A stretch of DNA of 64,000 bases from Rubripirellula sp963698905 (GTDB taxonomy: Bacteria; Planctomycetota; Planctomycetia; Pirellulales; Pirellulaceae), in assembly GCA_963698905.1 (NCBI GenBank), contig CAVOSP010000008.1, positions 930,001 to 994,000 on the forward strand, read 5' to 3'. The notes below the pieces were generated by a model. That model was given only the letters and a program-made list of their open reading frames with translations. It did no database searches and had not been told where the DNA came from. Position 1 is the first letter of the stretch, and each line of letters begins with the position of its first letter. Positions 36,234-45,507 of this stretch are shown in pieces. The position numbers and the translations under genes are program-made.

Positions 36234-37376
36234 ATGAGATACGCTTTTCGTTTGGCCGAATTACTCGGACATACGCCTGACCGCCGAAAACGTCCGGGCA
36301 CAATCAAGTCGATTGTTGAACACACCGGATTGGATCGGCATCAAGTCGCTTCGTTACTCAAGAACGAAGCCAAGTACATTCCGCTCGACGCGTTATCGCG
36401 ATTGTGCGACTATTTGATCGAGAACGGTTACGCGACGGCGGACCAGTTACCGGGAGCTTTGTTCGCTGTCAACGCTGAAAATTTCTGGGAGCTGCTGGCG
36501 CGGCGGGGCGAAATCGAGATCGTGCTGGGAGTGCGAGAAAAGGACGCCCATTCGCCCGACAATGCGACGGTCGTTGCCAGTGACGCGGTCTTGTTTGGCG
36601 AATTGCTGAACGGCATTTCAACGTTGGGCGGAGCAGCCAAGCATCACGCAACCGCCACCGATGATGACGAAGGATCGCGTTCGGTGCCGATGCCGGATCG
36701 CATCCAACAATCGTTGGTTTGGAGTCCGGGACAAGTATCGATCGAAGACGCCAAAGCACGAGCCTTCGAAGTCTTTGATGGCTTCGTCGGGGCCCAGGGT
36801 GATCGGGGATTGATCTGTGTCGGTAGCGTCAAAAGCAATCCTGTCGTCGAACTGTTGTTTGCAGATGCTTTTGGTTGCACTCCGTTTGTCACTGAAGATG
36901 ACGTTGACGACGTGTCCGCCCGATCATGTCCATTTTTCTTGCGATACCGAGACAGCGATCCGCAGCCGGGAGGCGCATCGGCGGGTGTCTGCCTGAGCAA
37001 AAACGAAGCCGCTCCCGAACCTGGCTTCTATTACGAAAAAGACGACGGCAGTTGGGCCTTTGCGGGGGGCGACGGCAAGGACACAGCGCTGGTTTTCTAT
37101 CTGTACCGGGAAGCACTTGGCCGTCTGGACATGGTGCTCAGTGGATTCTCGGGACGCGCGACGCGGTTGCTGGCCAAAACGCTGTCGATTCGCAGTGAGG
37201 AATTTTGGCCGCCCGTGTACAGCGAAGCGGGCATGCAGCTTGGGGCGTACCTGGTCAAGTATGACAACACCGACAACGAACCGAGTCGCGACGACCTGCT
37301 GTACAACCCCGGAGGGGCTGCTGAAATCATGCCACTGTCGCGCGAAGCAATTGCCAAGCGAATCGCCCGGCGCTAA
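36234..37376 (+). CDS. HTH protein with an unknown C-terminal domain
   Basis: A 380-residue protein. Residues 22-65 look like a Cro/C1-type helix-turn-helix: GTIKSIVEHTGLDRHQVASLLKNE and ALSRLCDYLIENGY. Residues about 165-320 form a domain I do not recognise, with VCLSKNEAAPEPGFYYEKDD and DTALVFYLYREALGRLDMVLSGFSGRAT. No kinase, receiver or enzyme motif is seen. I believe related proteins occur in other planctomycetes, but cannot check. It probably binds DNA and senses something through the C-terminal part. It is divergent from the giant membrane protein gene. Confidence 0.75.
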   Translation: MRYAFRLAELLGHTPDRRKRPGTIKSIVEHTGLDRHQVASLLKNEAKYIPLDALSRLCDYLIENGYATADQLPGALFAVNAENFWELLARRGEIEIVLGVREKDAHSPDNATVVASDAVLFGELLNGISTLGGAAKHHATATDDDEGSRSVPMPDRIQQSLVWSPGQVSIEDAKARAFEVFDGFVGAQGDRGLICVGSVKSNPVVELLFADAFGCTPFVTEDDVDDVSARSCPFFLRYRDSDPQPGGASAGVCLSKNEAAPEPGFYYEKDDGSWAFAGGDGKDTALVFYLYREALGRLDMVLSGFSGRATRLLAKTLSIRSEEFWPPVYSEAGMQLGAYLVKYDNTDNEPSRDDLLYNPGGAAEIMPLSREAIAKRIARR

Positions 37377-37467
37377 CTGCGGATCCGGGGTTGCTGCTGA
37401 GCATGATCGCCACGGCGGCCACTTGACAGCAATGCAGCTTTCAGAGACGAGCGTTTTCAATAATGAT

Positions 37468-37524
37468 GTAGGGCCGGTTCCTACCGGCCTGGCAGCCCAT
37501 GATGCCGGTGGGAACCGGCCCTAC
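37468..37524. repeat. Long inverted repeat, REP-like
   Basis: GTAGGGCCGGTTCC at 37468-37481 has its exact complement GGAACCGGCCCTAC at 37511-37524; the inner arms ACCGGC/GCCGGT extend the stem to about 20 pairs with one mismatch and a loop of about 16. It lies 91 bases after the HTH gene and 80 before the end of the SseB-like gene on the other strand. It could end transcription from both sides or be a copy of a dispersed REP-like element. Confidence 0.85.
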
Positions 37525-37604
37525 CTTCCACATCAAATCTAAAAGTGCTCTAAGGTGGCTCAATCAACGAAACGTCCAGCTGCCCGCGATCGCGCTGGCC
37601 AGCG

Positions 37605-37988
37605 CTAGCGATCAGCCACCCGTTTGGCCAACTCCGGATCGATCACAGCGGCGCTTTCGTCTTCCGGATTCAACAGCAGACCCAATCCATCGGAAAGCAA
37701 ATCCAGCAGTGCGTCGCCGTCGACAAACAGCCCTTCCACCTGGTCGTCCTCGTCAAACAGCTCCTCCATCTCCTCCACAAAGCTGCTGGCTCTCGCCTCA
37801 GAGGTGAACACGACCAGCGCTTCAAAGTCCCCCACTTCGGCGCGAAGGGTGCTGATTTCATCCTCGTCGTCATCGTCAACGCTGGCGATATTGATGACGA
37901 CAAAACTCCGTTTCAACAACATCGATCTCAGTTCATCGGCGTCCCGCCCGGCAACCGCTTCCAACAGATGTTCTTCGACAGGGGTCAT
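37605..37988 (-). CDS. SseB-like domain protein
   Basis: A 127-residue acidic protein. The order VVFTSEARASSFVEEM, LFVDGDALLDLLSDGLGLLLNPEDE and VIDPELAKRVA matches the SseB N-terminal domain, which is found in many bacteria with no clear enzymatic role. The first 45 residues (EEHLLEAVAGRDADELRSMLLKRSFVVI) are the usual lead-in. It is followed on the minus strand by the inverted repeat, a likely terminator. Confidence 0.75.
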   Translation of the reverse strand: MTPVEEHLLEAVAGRDADELRSMLLKRSFVVINIASVDDDDEDEISTLRAEVGDFEALVVFTSEARASSFVEEMEELFDEDDQVEGLFVDGDALLDLLSDGLGLLLNPEDESAAVIDPELAKRVADR

Positions 37989-38103
37989 GCTGGGTATCCG
38001 ATCGATCGGTCAGACGTTTGTCGTCCCGCGGCAAGCAGCGGGGGGAATGCACCACGCCGCCGAGTATAATTGTTTTGACCCGCACAATCACCCAGCGGCT
38101 AGT

Positions 38104-38148
38104 CAGCCAGCGACCAATCAGCCAGCGACCAATCAGCCAGCCGCTCGT
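38104..38148. repeat. 15-bp tandem repeat, two exact and further degenerate copies
   Basis: CAGCCAGCGACCAAT is repeated at 38104-38118 and 38119-38133, followed by a diverged copy. It abuts the 3' end of the decayed AIM24 gene. Confidence 0.85.
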
Positions 38149-38476
38149 CAGCGATCACCCATCAGCATGTCGCCGATCCCACCCAGCAGCGAGCCTTCAC
38201 CTTTGCTGCTCCCTGGGATGCCCGGCATCGCGCTGGCGACACGTCCCGCCAGACGGCAAAATGGCAGTGATTGCAGCCACAACGGCCCGGGACCGACAAG
38301 ACTGGCCAAAAACAGGCCCTCCCCGCCAAAAAACGCATTCTTCAGCCCGCCGACGAACTGGATGTGGTGTCGGGAACCCGAAACGAGCCGCCGCAAGAAT
38401 TACAATTCGCCGTGCGGCCGGCAAACGATTCATCGGCCTGGTACTGTTTGCCACACGGGGGACAGCTGAACTTCAT
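38148..38476 (-). pseudogene. Decayed zinc-ribbon + AIM24 (TIGR00266) gene
   Basis: From ATG 38476 the frame reads a zinc ribbon (MKFSCPPCGKQYQADESF, second pair CNSCGG) of about 44 residues and then stops. In another frame, adjacent to it, are the last 70 residues of an AIM24-family protein: FVGGLKNAFFGGEGLFLASL, GPGPLWLQSLPFCRLAGRV and GEGSLLGGIGDMLMGDR. The body of the AIM24 domain, about 150-180 residues in the family, is missing between them. This is best read as an internal deletion that joined the two ends out of frame, unlike the one-base breaks elsewhere. Confidence 0.65.
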
Positions 38477-38788
38477 CGGAATTGTTCGATCGGACTGGTG
38501 GTGAATGCTGGCCAGCATAACGGAAAGCACGGAATCAGTTATGCCGAAACCGCCAGCCATTCAAGACGCCAGAAATCGTCAATACCCGGGTTACTGCGAC
38601 AGCCGATCCGGTCTCGGCGCAGCGGCGGGCTGGTTCGGCGACCGATCGCGACGGCTCAGTTGGTTCAATCGCTTCGAATCTTTGCACCCGCCCCATCCGG
38701 GCCGCTCAGACACGACGCGGCGCAAGAAAAACATATACAATCAAGTCGTTGTTTCTTCACAACTCCTCTTTGCAAGGAAATCATCGCG
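38477..38788. other. Intergenic region, 312 bases
   Basis: No gene, hairpin or repeat is supported here beyond the ribosome-binding site AAGGAA at 38774-38779 of the next gene. Upstream in-frame extension of that gene through this region is possible but has no support. Confidence 0.5.
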
Positions 38789-39784
38789 ATGTCTATCTTA
38801 CGACCGATCAGCCGACGTACGTTCTTGGAATCGACCGCTGCGGCGGCCGCGGCGATCACCGCGGGCCCGATTGTTGGTGCCGACGCACCAACCAGCTCGG
38901 CCGAAACGGTGGTTGGTCAATTGTACGCGACCCTGTCGGATCAACAAAAACAGGAAATTTGTTTTGCTTGGGACCACGTCGACGACAAAAGAGGATTGCT
39001 GCGCACCTTCGTCGCCAACAATTGGAATATCACCAAACACGAAATCAACAGCGACTTTTACTCCGCAGAGCAACACGATCTGATTCGAAAGGTTTTTGAA
39101 TCGATCATTCATCCCGATTGGCACGCTCGGTATGACCGACAGCTCGAAGATGATGCAGGCGGGTTTGGTAACGAGCAATCAATCGCAATTTTTGGCAAGC
39201 CGGGGGACGGAAAATTTGAGTTGGTAATGACCGGGCGTCACATGACGATCCGCTGTGACGGCGACTCCGCCGAGCACGTGGCGCTAGGTGGCCCCGTCTT
39301 CTATGGCCACGCACCGGAGTTCGAGGAAGGTCCCGAGCACCCTGACAACGTGTTCTGGCATCAAGCCGTCGAAGCAAACAGGCTGTACAAGATGCTAAGC
39401 GGTCGCCAACAACAAGACGCGCTCCTTGCCAAGACACCACGCGAGCAGGCGGTTGGTTTCCAGGGTGTCAAAGGAGAGATCGCAGGACTGCCTGTGACCG
39501 ACATGTCATCCGATCAGAAGGAGCACTTGCAAAAGATCCTTGGTACGCTGACCGAGATGTATCGCTCCAGCGATCAGAACGAGATGCTGCAATGTCTACA
39601 GAAGCAAGGTGGCCTGGATGCTTGTCACCTCTCCTTCTTTGCCGATCAAGACATCGGTAACGACGGCGTGTGGGACAACTGGCGGCTGGAAGGTCCCTCC
39701 TTCGTGTGGCACTACCGCGGTGCGCCCCATGTTCATGTCTGGGTCAATATCGCCGATTCGGCCGATGTAAAATTGAATGCCTGA
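38789..39784 (+). CDS. DUF3500 family protein with a Tat signal
   Basis: A 331-residue exported protein. The N-terminus SRRTFLESTAAAAAAITAGP is a twin-arginine signal. The body, with LYATLSDQQKQEICFAWDH, DGKFELVMTGRHMTIRCDG and GGPVFYGHAPEFEE, matches DUF3500. The C-terminus WRLEGPSFVWHYRGAPHVHVWVNIA is the most conserved family segment. The function is unknown; the Tat signal suggests that it folds with a cofactor or metal before export. ATG 38789 with AAGGAA ten bases upstream is preferred. Confidence 0.88.
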   Translation: MSILRPISRRTFLESTAAAAAAITAGPIVGADAPTSSAETVVGQLYATLSDQQKQEICFAWDHVDDKRGLLRTFVANNWNITKHEINSDFYSAEQHDLIRKVFESIIHPDWHARYDRQLEDDAGGFGNEQSIAIFGKPGDGKFELVMTGRHMTIRCDGDSAEHVALGGPVFYGHAPEFEEGPEHPDNVFWHQAVEANRLYKMLSGRQQQDALLAKTPREQAVGFQGVKGEIAGLPVTDMSSDQKEHLQKILGTLTEMYRSSDQNEMLQCLQKQGGLDACHLSFFADQDIGNDGVWDNWRLEGPSFVWHYRGAPHVHVWVNIADSADVKLNA

Positions 39785-40004
39785 CCAACAGTGCGACCGC
39801 CAGAGAACGACGCTCGAGCCGCGATATTCCAGCAAAATCGCGGCGTCCAGCCTGTTTGCCAGCAAATTCAGCCGTTGATCTCGCTCGGCCGCTAGAAAAC
39901 ACTTAGAATACGGAGCAGGTCGTGTGATCGGGATCCCAGCCGCTTTCGGGATCAGCAGCGCACGATCAGCTCGTTCCATTTTTTTCAAAAAGAGGTTCAA
40001 CACC

Positions 40005-40403
40005 ATGCGTGGATTTGCCTACGCCATCGCCGCGATCGCCGCGGTCGGCATCGTCATCGCTATTGCTACCATGCCCGGCCAGAGCGCATCTGAGACAACG
40101 TCGGCTCCCGCGGCCGCGGAGACCTTGGAGCTCGTTGAGACGTCTTCGACTGTAAAAACGGAGCCAGGTATGTTGACCTTGGCCGTGCCTGAGATGCACT
40201 GCGAATTTGCTTGCTTCCCCAAAGTCAAGGAAACCTTGGAAAGCACCGCGGGTGTCGAACTGGTCGAATTGGCACCGCAGAAGGAAGAAGGAGCAATCGA
40301 CAATCGACAGGTGATCGTCACCTTCAAACCTGGCTTTGACGTCAACGACGCGATCGCGAGATTGAGCAAAGAAGGATTTGATGATTCTGACGTGGTGCAG
40401 TGA
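40005..40403 (+). CDS. Membrane-anchored HMA-like metal-binding protein
   Basis: A 132-residue protein with an N-terminal hydrophobic anchor (FAYAIAAIAAVGIVIAIAT) and a linker, then an HMA-like fold: MLTLAVPEMHCEFACFPKVKETLES, ending VIVTFKPGFDVNDAIARLSKEGF. The usual CxxC metal site is CEFAC, three residues between the cysteines, preceded by MH. Such proteins may carry copper or other soft metals outside the membrane. Its TGA overlaps the GTG start of the chelatase gene (GTGA), so the two are coupled. Confidence 0.78.
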   Translation: MRGFAYAIAAIAAVGIVIAIATMPGQSASETTSAPAAAETLELVETSSTVKTEPGMLTLAVPEMHCEFACFPKVKETLESTAGVELVELAPQKEEGAIDNRQVIVTFKPGFDVNDAIARLSKEGFDDSDVVQ

Positions 40404-41236
40404 CCACGGCCGGAGCCACCACAACGGCTCAGCCGGCTAAATCGCGCGGTGTCTTGCTGATTGGCCATGGCACCCGCGATACGATTGGCACCGATCAGTT
40501 TTTCGAGCTTTCAAATCGACTCGCGTTCGCGGTCGATCCGATGCCGGTCAAAGCCGCGCTGCTGGAATTTCAACAACCGACGATCTCCCAAGCATGGCAA
40601 GCTTTGGCTGAGCTTGGAATCCGGCACATCCATGTGGCTCCGCTGCTGCTGTTCGCGGCCGGCCACGCCAAGCAGGACATTCCCCAGCTGATCGACCAAT
40701 GCTCGGCAGCAACGCCTGAGATCACCTATGACCAGTCGCTGCCGCTGTCACGGCACCAGGCAATTGTCGATTTGGTGGTTCAACGAGTGCAGCAGGTCCT
40801 GTCGGGCTCGGTGAACCAACCTGATTCGGCGACGCGCATGGCGAGTTTGTCAAACACGGCACTGGTGATGGTGGGTCGCGGCAGCCGTGATCCCTGTGCA
40901 CAAGCTGACCTGCGTGTATTGGCTGAACTGATCGATCACCGACTGGGCGTGGCGGAAACCCTTACCTCTTTTTACGCGATGGCCGAGCCGAAATTCGCTG
41001 ATCAGCTGCAACGAGTCGCAGCCAGCGGTCGATTCGAGATGATCATGGTGCATCCGCATCTGTTGTTTGCAGGCCGACTGTACCAGGCGATTGTCGATCA
41101 AACCGACGAAGTCGCCAAAGCATTCCCGGCGATTCAATTCGTGATCGGCCAGTACCTGGGACCCGATCAGCAGGTAGCCCGGGCGATCGCCGACCGCATC
41201 AATCAATCGGCTTCTGCCGCGCAATGTCGATCGTAG
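40400..41236 (+). CDS. cbiX: CbiX-type sirohydrochlorin chelatase, two-domain
   Basis: A 278-residue protein with two related CbiX/SirB domains: GVLLIGHGTRDTIGTDQFFEL with IRHIHVAPLLLFAAGHAKQDIP, and VMVGRGSRDPCAQADLRVLAEL with MIMVHPHLLFAGRLYQAI. The histidines in both are candidates for the active site (the second domain has GRGSRD where the first has GHGTRD, so the catalytic His is probably in the first). The enzyme inserts cobalt or iron into sirohydrochlorin for B12 or siroheme synthesis. No other B12 gene is close. Start is GTG 40400. Confidence 0.88.
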   Translation: MTTAGATTTAQPAKSRGVLLIGHGTRDTIGTDQFFELSNRLAFAVDPMPVKAALLEFQQPTISQAWQALAELGIRHIHVAPLLLFAAGHAKQDIPQLIDQCSAATPEITYDQSLPLSRHQAIVDLVVQRVQQVLSGSVNQPDSATRMASLSNTALVMVGRGSRDPCAQADLRVLAELIDHRLGVAETLTSFYAMAEPKFADQLQRVAASGRFEMIMVHPHLLFAGRLYQAIVDQTDEVAKAFPAIQFVIGQYLGPDQQVARAIADRINQSASAAQCRS

Positions 41237-43895
41237 CATCGGCGACCACTCGATCTGAATATTGAGTCAACGAGGCAGTCGCGCCTCGGAACCAAGTCAT
41301 CACCGGGGCGACGTAGTCTTGCGGCGCTGCCTCGCCCGGCGCGACTCCGTTCCAACTGCTGCTGACCCAGCGGCCCGTCGGTTCGGAGAACTGATACTGG
41401 CCGCCAAGTGTGCAGCGCAGCGAAGCGCCCAGCACCTGCTCGGCCGACCGCAAGGCATCGCCAGGTTCGACGCTTAATTGTCGCGACAGTAAGCTCAGGA
41501 AATTAGCGCCTGCCACACTTGCCCCACGTGCCCGCTGGTACAATTGATCATTCACCCAGCCCTCGATCTGACTCCCTTTTAAATTGCCGATCCGAATGCG
41601 AATCTGGGCGGAATCGGGAACCTCCGTCGACGCCAGGAATGGCAAACTTGAATCGATCACTTGGGGCTGAAAAGACAGGATGCTGAACTGACCATCGGTG
41701 TATCGATACAGTCCGCCGATCAGTCGGCTCATGCCCGGTCCAACCGGCCGGCCTTGGCCCAGGCCCAGCGGCAAGCGGTCCAACGCGCCCGGCTGCGGCC
41801 ATGCTCCCAGATAGCCGGGCAGCCCCCGTAAGGATCGATAGATATTCAAGATGCCGTCGAAATCATCGGGGTCGGGAGGCGTCGTATCTTTGATCGCGGC
41901 AAACAGGTGCGTTGGTGGTCCAAGCTGTGGCGATGCGACATGGGCCTGCATGGCGACGATATCGTCGGGGGCAAATTGCATGGCAACGTTGGTCGGCGGC
42001 CCGAGTTGCTTGGCCAACGATCCGTACTTTTCCGGCTCCCAGGGTGCGATTTCAGCATGGATGTTGATCCGGTCCAAGCCCTCGGAACCTGCGACGCTTT
42101 CGCGCTGCACGCCAACCATGATCGGATCGATGGTGGGAAAGCGATTGCTGTACTCGGCGGCGATCTTGCTGTACCAGGCCGATTCCTCGATTGTGACTGA
42201 GTCGATCTTGACGTCGGCGATTGGCATGAAGGTACCCCGCGCGCCACGCAATGTGTCCATCATTTGATCACCGACCTCAATCACTCCGCTGCCATCGCCA
42301 CGCGACCCGAAGGATCGCGGCAAGTAACCGGAGGCGATCAATTGGTCGATCCCTTGATTTGCCGTGGCGGCCTCCTGCTGCGCGGCCATCCTGGCCAGAT
42401 GGACCATCGCGATTTCGGATTTGGCAATCAACCGCCGACGCAGCTCGATCAAGTATTCCGGCGAAACCAATCCGCGCAGCATGGCCGGCGAGAAGTAAGC
42501 AAAGAGAGTGTCATTGCGTTCCAGCGGCATCAATGTTCGTGACAGTTGAAACGCGGGCGTCGCAGCGAGTGAATCGCCCGATTCGCCGACTTTAAAAAAT
42601 CGTTCGACCAACGTTCGACTATTGGTGATCAAAAAGTAGTCGCCGTCTTCGGCCATGAACGATCGAACGCGGTTGTCAGAACTGCCGAGAAAACTGGCCT
42701 GGTGATCACCGATCGTCACTCGCTCCAGCGTCACCGAGTCGTCTGCCTGTGCCAGTTTCGAACGTTCGCCCGTCAGCGAAGTGCGTAACAGAAAAGCATT
42801 CTTGGCTTTGAACAATACGCCGATTGAGGCACCATCGCCGGTAAATACGTCGCGACCGATCAACGCCTGATCGTCAATCACTGTGGGGCCGAGCATTCGT
42901 GATAAGACGGTCATCTTCACGTTCAACTGCGATTCGATCCGCGAGAACGAATCATCTTTCACGCCGCTCAGCGTGATCATGCGACCAATTTCGCCACCGT
43001 ATTCATTTGACAGATCACGAAACCACAAATAGTTGGCAAACGATCCGTAGCGAATGTAAAAACAGTCCGCAGGAACTCGAGTTGCCATCGGTTCAACGGG
43101 AACTTCGCCAAGTCCATCTCCAGCGAACATCGGTGCCCAGTTTGGGGGCGCAGGCAGCGGCTCGGTGGCAATCGCTGCTTCGCGGGAGCCGGCCGCGGCG
43201 AGACGAAAAATTGCCTCCTCCGTCGCTTTTGTTCCGGCGATCAATTTCAGCGTGCTGGTCAACTCGTCTTCCTCGCTGGCCGTGTTGGTGTACCAGTCAG
43301 GAAGCGGCAGCTGCAATCGCCCGGCTAACATCGCGACGAGATAATTTTCTACGCAGACCGGGTAGTCGGCGACCTCAATTTGGCCCTTGGCTCCGGCGGT
43401 GTAAGCCGACCACCACATCCGCAACGTCTCGGCATGCAACACAGCATCTTGTTCCGGATCGATGTCGTAGCTGCCTAGCACGCCGCCGGGATCAGCCACT
43501 TGAATCCGCATCGGGCTGTCGCCGAGAAACAGAAACGAGACCCTGCGGGCGACGGTTTGGTATTGTTGCTCGTCCTTGCCGGTCAGCTCGCGGATCAAAC
43601 CACCGACTCGCCCCAGCAATCGGCCTCGACCGGCGCGGGGAACCGGACGTTCGGAGGCGCGTGGCGCCTCGATGCGAACCGCATCGGAGACCGGAAACAG
43701 TATTCGGCCGGTTTCGTCGAATGCCTGCAGCGGCGGCAATTCCTGACCGATCACGGGCGAGAGAACCGGGATCTCGATGCTGGCCACGCCATACGGCTGC
43801 CCGCCGGCGGCTCTGACCAACGCGTCAACGGCCGTCGCCAACTGAGTGCAACAGAGGCAGGTCGCGAAAGTAATTACGAATCGAATCTGGTTCAT
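41199..43895 (-). CDS. Large secreted protein of unknown family
   Basis: An 898-residue protein with a signal peptide (MNQIRFVITFATCLCCTQLATA). I do not recognise a domain. Visible features: a proline/arginine-rich stretch near residues 80-95 (RASERPVPRAGRGRLLG), a central region with DSFSRIESQLNVKMTVLSRMLG and SFMAEDGDYFLITNSRTLVERF, and a glycine/proline-rich part near 730. There is no membrane segment after the signal peptide and no cysteine-rich region. It overlaps the convergent chelatase by 38 bases. Probably a periplasmic or secreted protein of the planctomycete lineage. Confidence 0.7.
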   Translation of the reverse strand: MNQIRFVITFATCLCCTQLATAVDALVRAAGGQPYGVASIEIPVLSPVIGQELPPLQAFDETGRILFPVSDAVRIEAPRASERPVPRAGRGRLLGRVGGLIRELTGKDEQQYQTVARRVSFLFLGDSPMRIQVADPGGVLGSYDIDPEQDAVLHAETLRMWWSAYTAGAKGQIEVADYPVCVENYLVAMLAGRLQLPLPDWYTNTASEEDELTSTLKLIAGTKATEEAIFRLAAAGSREAAIATEPLPAPPNWAPMFAGDGLGEVPVEPMATRVPADCFYIRYGSFANYLWFRDLSNEYGGEIGRMITLSGVKDDSFSRIESQLNVKMTVLSRMLGPTVIDDQALIGRDVFTGDGASIGVLFKAKNAFLLRTSLTGERSKLAQADDSVTLERVTIGDHQASFLGSSDNRVRSFMAEDGDYFLITNSRTLVERFFKVGESGDSLAATPAFQLSRTLMPLERNDTLFAYFSPAMLRGLVSPEYLIELRRRLIAKSEIAMVHLARMAAQQEAATANQGIDQLIASGYLPRSFGSRGDGSGVIEVGDQMMDTLRGARGTFMPIADVKIDSVTIEESAWYSKIAAEYSNRFPTIDPIMVGVQRESVAGSEGLDRINIHAEIAPWEPEKYGSLAKQLGPPTNVAMQFAPDDIVAMQAHVASPQLGPPTHLFAAIKDTTPPDPDDFDGILNIYRSLRGLPGYLGAWPQPGALDRLPLGLGQGRPVGPGMSRLIGGLYRYTDGQFSILSFQPQVIDSSLPFLASTEVPDSAQIRIRIGNLKGSQIEGWVNDQLYQRARGASVAGANFLSLLSRQLSVEPGDALRSAEQVLGASLRCTLGGQYQFSEPTGRWVSSSWNGVAPGEAAPQDYVAPVMTWFRGATASLTQYSDRVVADATIDIARQKPID

Positions 43896-44130
43896 CGGTT
43901 GGGACTCGGTGCGAGTTTGTGAGTCTAATTCTAGTGGTCGGACGCCAGCCTAATGGCAAAGCAACGATCGGCACCAGCGGCAGGGGCTCAGGCCCCGTCC
44001 CGGCACCGAATCGGCGACCGGCCCGCAATAGCGGGGTCGTCATTGTCCGCTGACTGAGGATAATAGCCAGCAGAGCTACACCCCAGGTGTGCATTATTGA
44101 TTTCCAGCCTCCCTCGGGACAGTCAACCAC

Positions 44131-45507
44131 GTGAAAAGCCCCTCCCGCAGCGGTGTCTTTCAGGACCATACCGATAAACGCCTGGAGGCATTTGCGGAGA
44201 GCATCAGCTTCGATCGCCGCCTCTACCAGCACGATATTCGCGGTTCGATCGCCCACGCCCAAATGCTCGCCGCGGTGGGATTGTTGACCGCTGATGAGTT
44301 TGCGCAGATCCGGGACACTTTGCGGGAAATCGAAGCGGAAATCGAGGCTGGACAGCTGCCCTTGCGGGTCGAGCTGGAAGACATCCACATGCACATCGAA
44401 CAAGCGCTGATCGACCGGATCGGCGACGCGGGCCGCAAACTGCATACCGCTAGGAGTCGAAACGATCAAATCAGCACCGATATTCGCATGTGGGTCCGCG
44501 ATGCGTTGGACCAGGTGGACGGATTACTGCGCCGTTTGCAGCAAGCTTTTCTCTCCCGATGTGACGCTGACTTTGACGTCATCTTGCCGGCCTATACGCA
44601 TTTGCAACGCGCTCAACCGGTGCTGGCGCCGCACTATTGGTTGGCCTACATCGAAAAATTCGCGCGCGATCGCCAACGAATTGCCGACTGTCGGCGACGT
44701 GTCAATCAGTCAAGCCTGGGTGTGGCCGCCGTTGCCGGAACCACACTGCCGATTGATCGGGATCAGACCGCCGAGTTGCTGGAGTTTGACGGCGTAACGG
44801 CGAACAGCCTTGATACCAGCAGCGATCGCGACTTCATGCTGGAAAGCGCGTTTGTGTTATCGGTAATCGCCTCGCACTTGAGCGGCTGGGCCGAGGAATG
44901 GATTTTATGGAGCACGATGGAGTACAACTTCATCAAGATTCCAGAAGCATTTTGCACCGGCAGCAGCATCATGCCTCAGAAAGTGAATCCGGACACCCTG
45001 GAACTCTCGCGCGGCAAATCGGCACGCGTGATGGGCAACTTGCAAACGCTGATGTTGCTGGTCAAGAATTTGCCGATGGCCTACAACCGTGATCTGCAGG
45101 AGGACAAGCCGCCGTTGTTTGATTCGTTTGACACCATCATCGCGATGCTGGAAGTGGCCGCTCCCATTGTCCAGGGCAGCCAATTGCAACGCGAATCAAT
45201 CGCCGGCCGATTAGAGCAAGGCTATCTGGATGCGACGACGCTGATGGAGTGGATGATCAAGAACGGAGTTCCACAGCGCCGAGCCCACCATGTGGTTGGC
45301 GCCATCGTCGCTGAAGCAATGCGGCGCTCGGTTCCACTGGCACAACTGCCGCTGGAAGTCATGCAAAGTCACGCCGCGGAGATCGATCGATCGGTATTCG
45401 ATTGTTTGGGAACTGGCAACGCGGTCGCGGCATTCGTCAGCTACGGGTCGACGGCGCCGGACCAAGTCAGATCGCAAATCAACCGCTGGAAAACCGAGTT
45501 GAGTTAA
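44131..45507 (+). CDS. argH: Argininosuccinate lyase
   Basis: A 458-residue fumarase/aspartase-superfamily enzyme that cleaves argininosuccinate to arginine and fumarate. The signature loop GSSIMPQKVNPD lies near residues 277-288. The substrate sites LHTARSRNDQ and THLQRAQPVL are present too. Start is GTG 44131. It overlaps the convergent moaA end by four bases. Confidence 0.96.
   Translation: MKSPSRSGVFQDHTDKRLEAFAESISFDRRLYQHDIRGSIAHAQMLAAVGLLTADEFAQIRDTLREIEAEIEAGQLPLRVELEDIHMHIEQALIDRIGDAGRKLHTARSRNDQISTDIRMWVRDALDQVDGLLRRLQQAFLSRCDADFDVILPAYTHLQRAQPVLAPHYWLAYIEKFARDRQRIADCRRRVNQSSLGVAAVAGTTLPIDRDQTAELLEFDGVTANSLDTSSDRDFMLESAFVLSVIASHLSGWAEEWILWSTMEYNFIKIPEAFCTGSSIMPQKVNPDTLELSRGKSARVMGNLQTLMLLVKNLPMAYNRDLQEDKPPLFDSFDTIIAMLEVAAPIVQGSQLQRESIAGRLEQGYLDATTLMEWMIKNGVPQRRAHHVVGAIVAEAMRRSVPLAQLPLEVMQSHAAEIDRSVFDCLGTGNAVAAFVSYGSTAPDQVRSQINRWKTELS

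Noticed and set aside
38018..38788. Longer N-terminal extension of the DUF3500 gene
   Set aside because: The ATG at 38789 has a good Shine-Dalgarno and starts a Tat signal; the extension runs through a decayed gene on the other strand and through repeats.
43983..43998. GGGGC/GCCCC hairpin between the orphan secreted protein gene and argH
   Set aside because: Short stem without a T tract, upstream of both divergent genes; chance in GC-rich sequence is likely.
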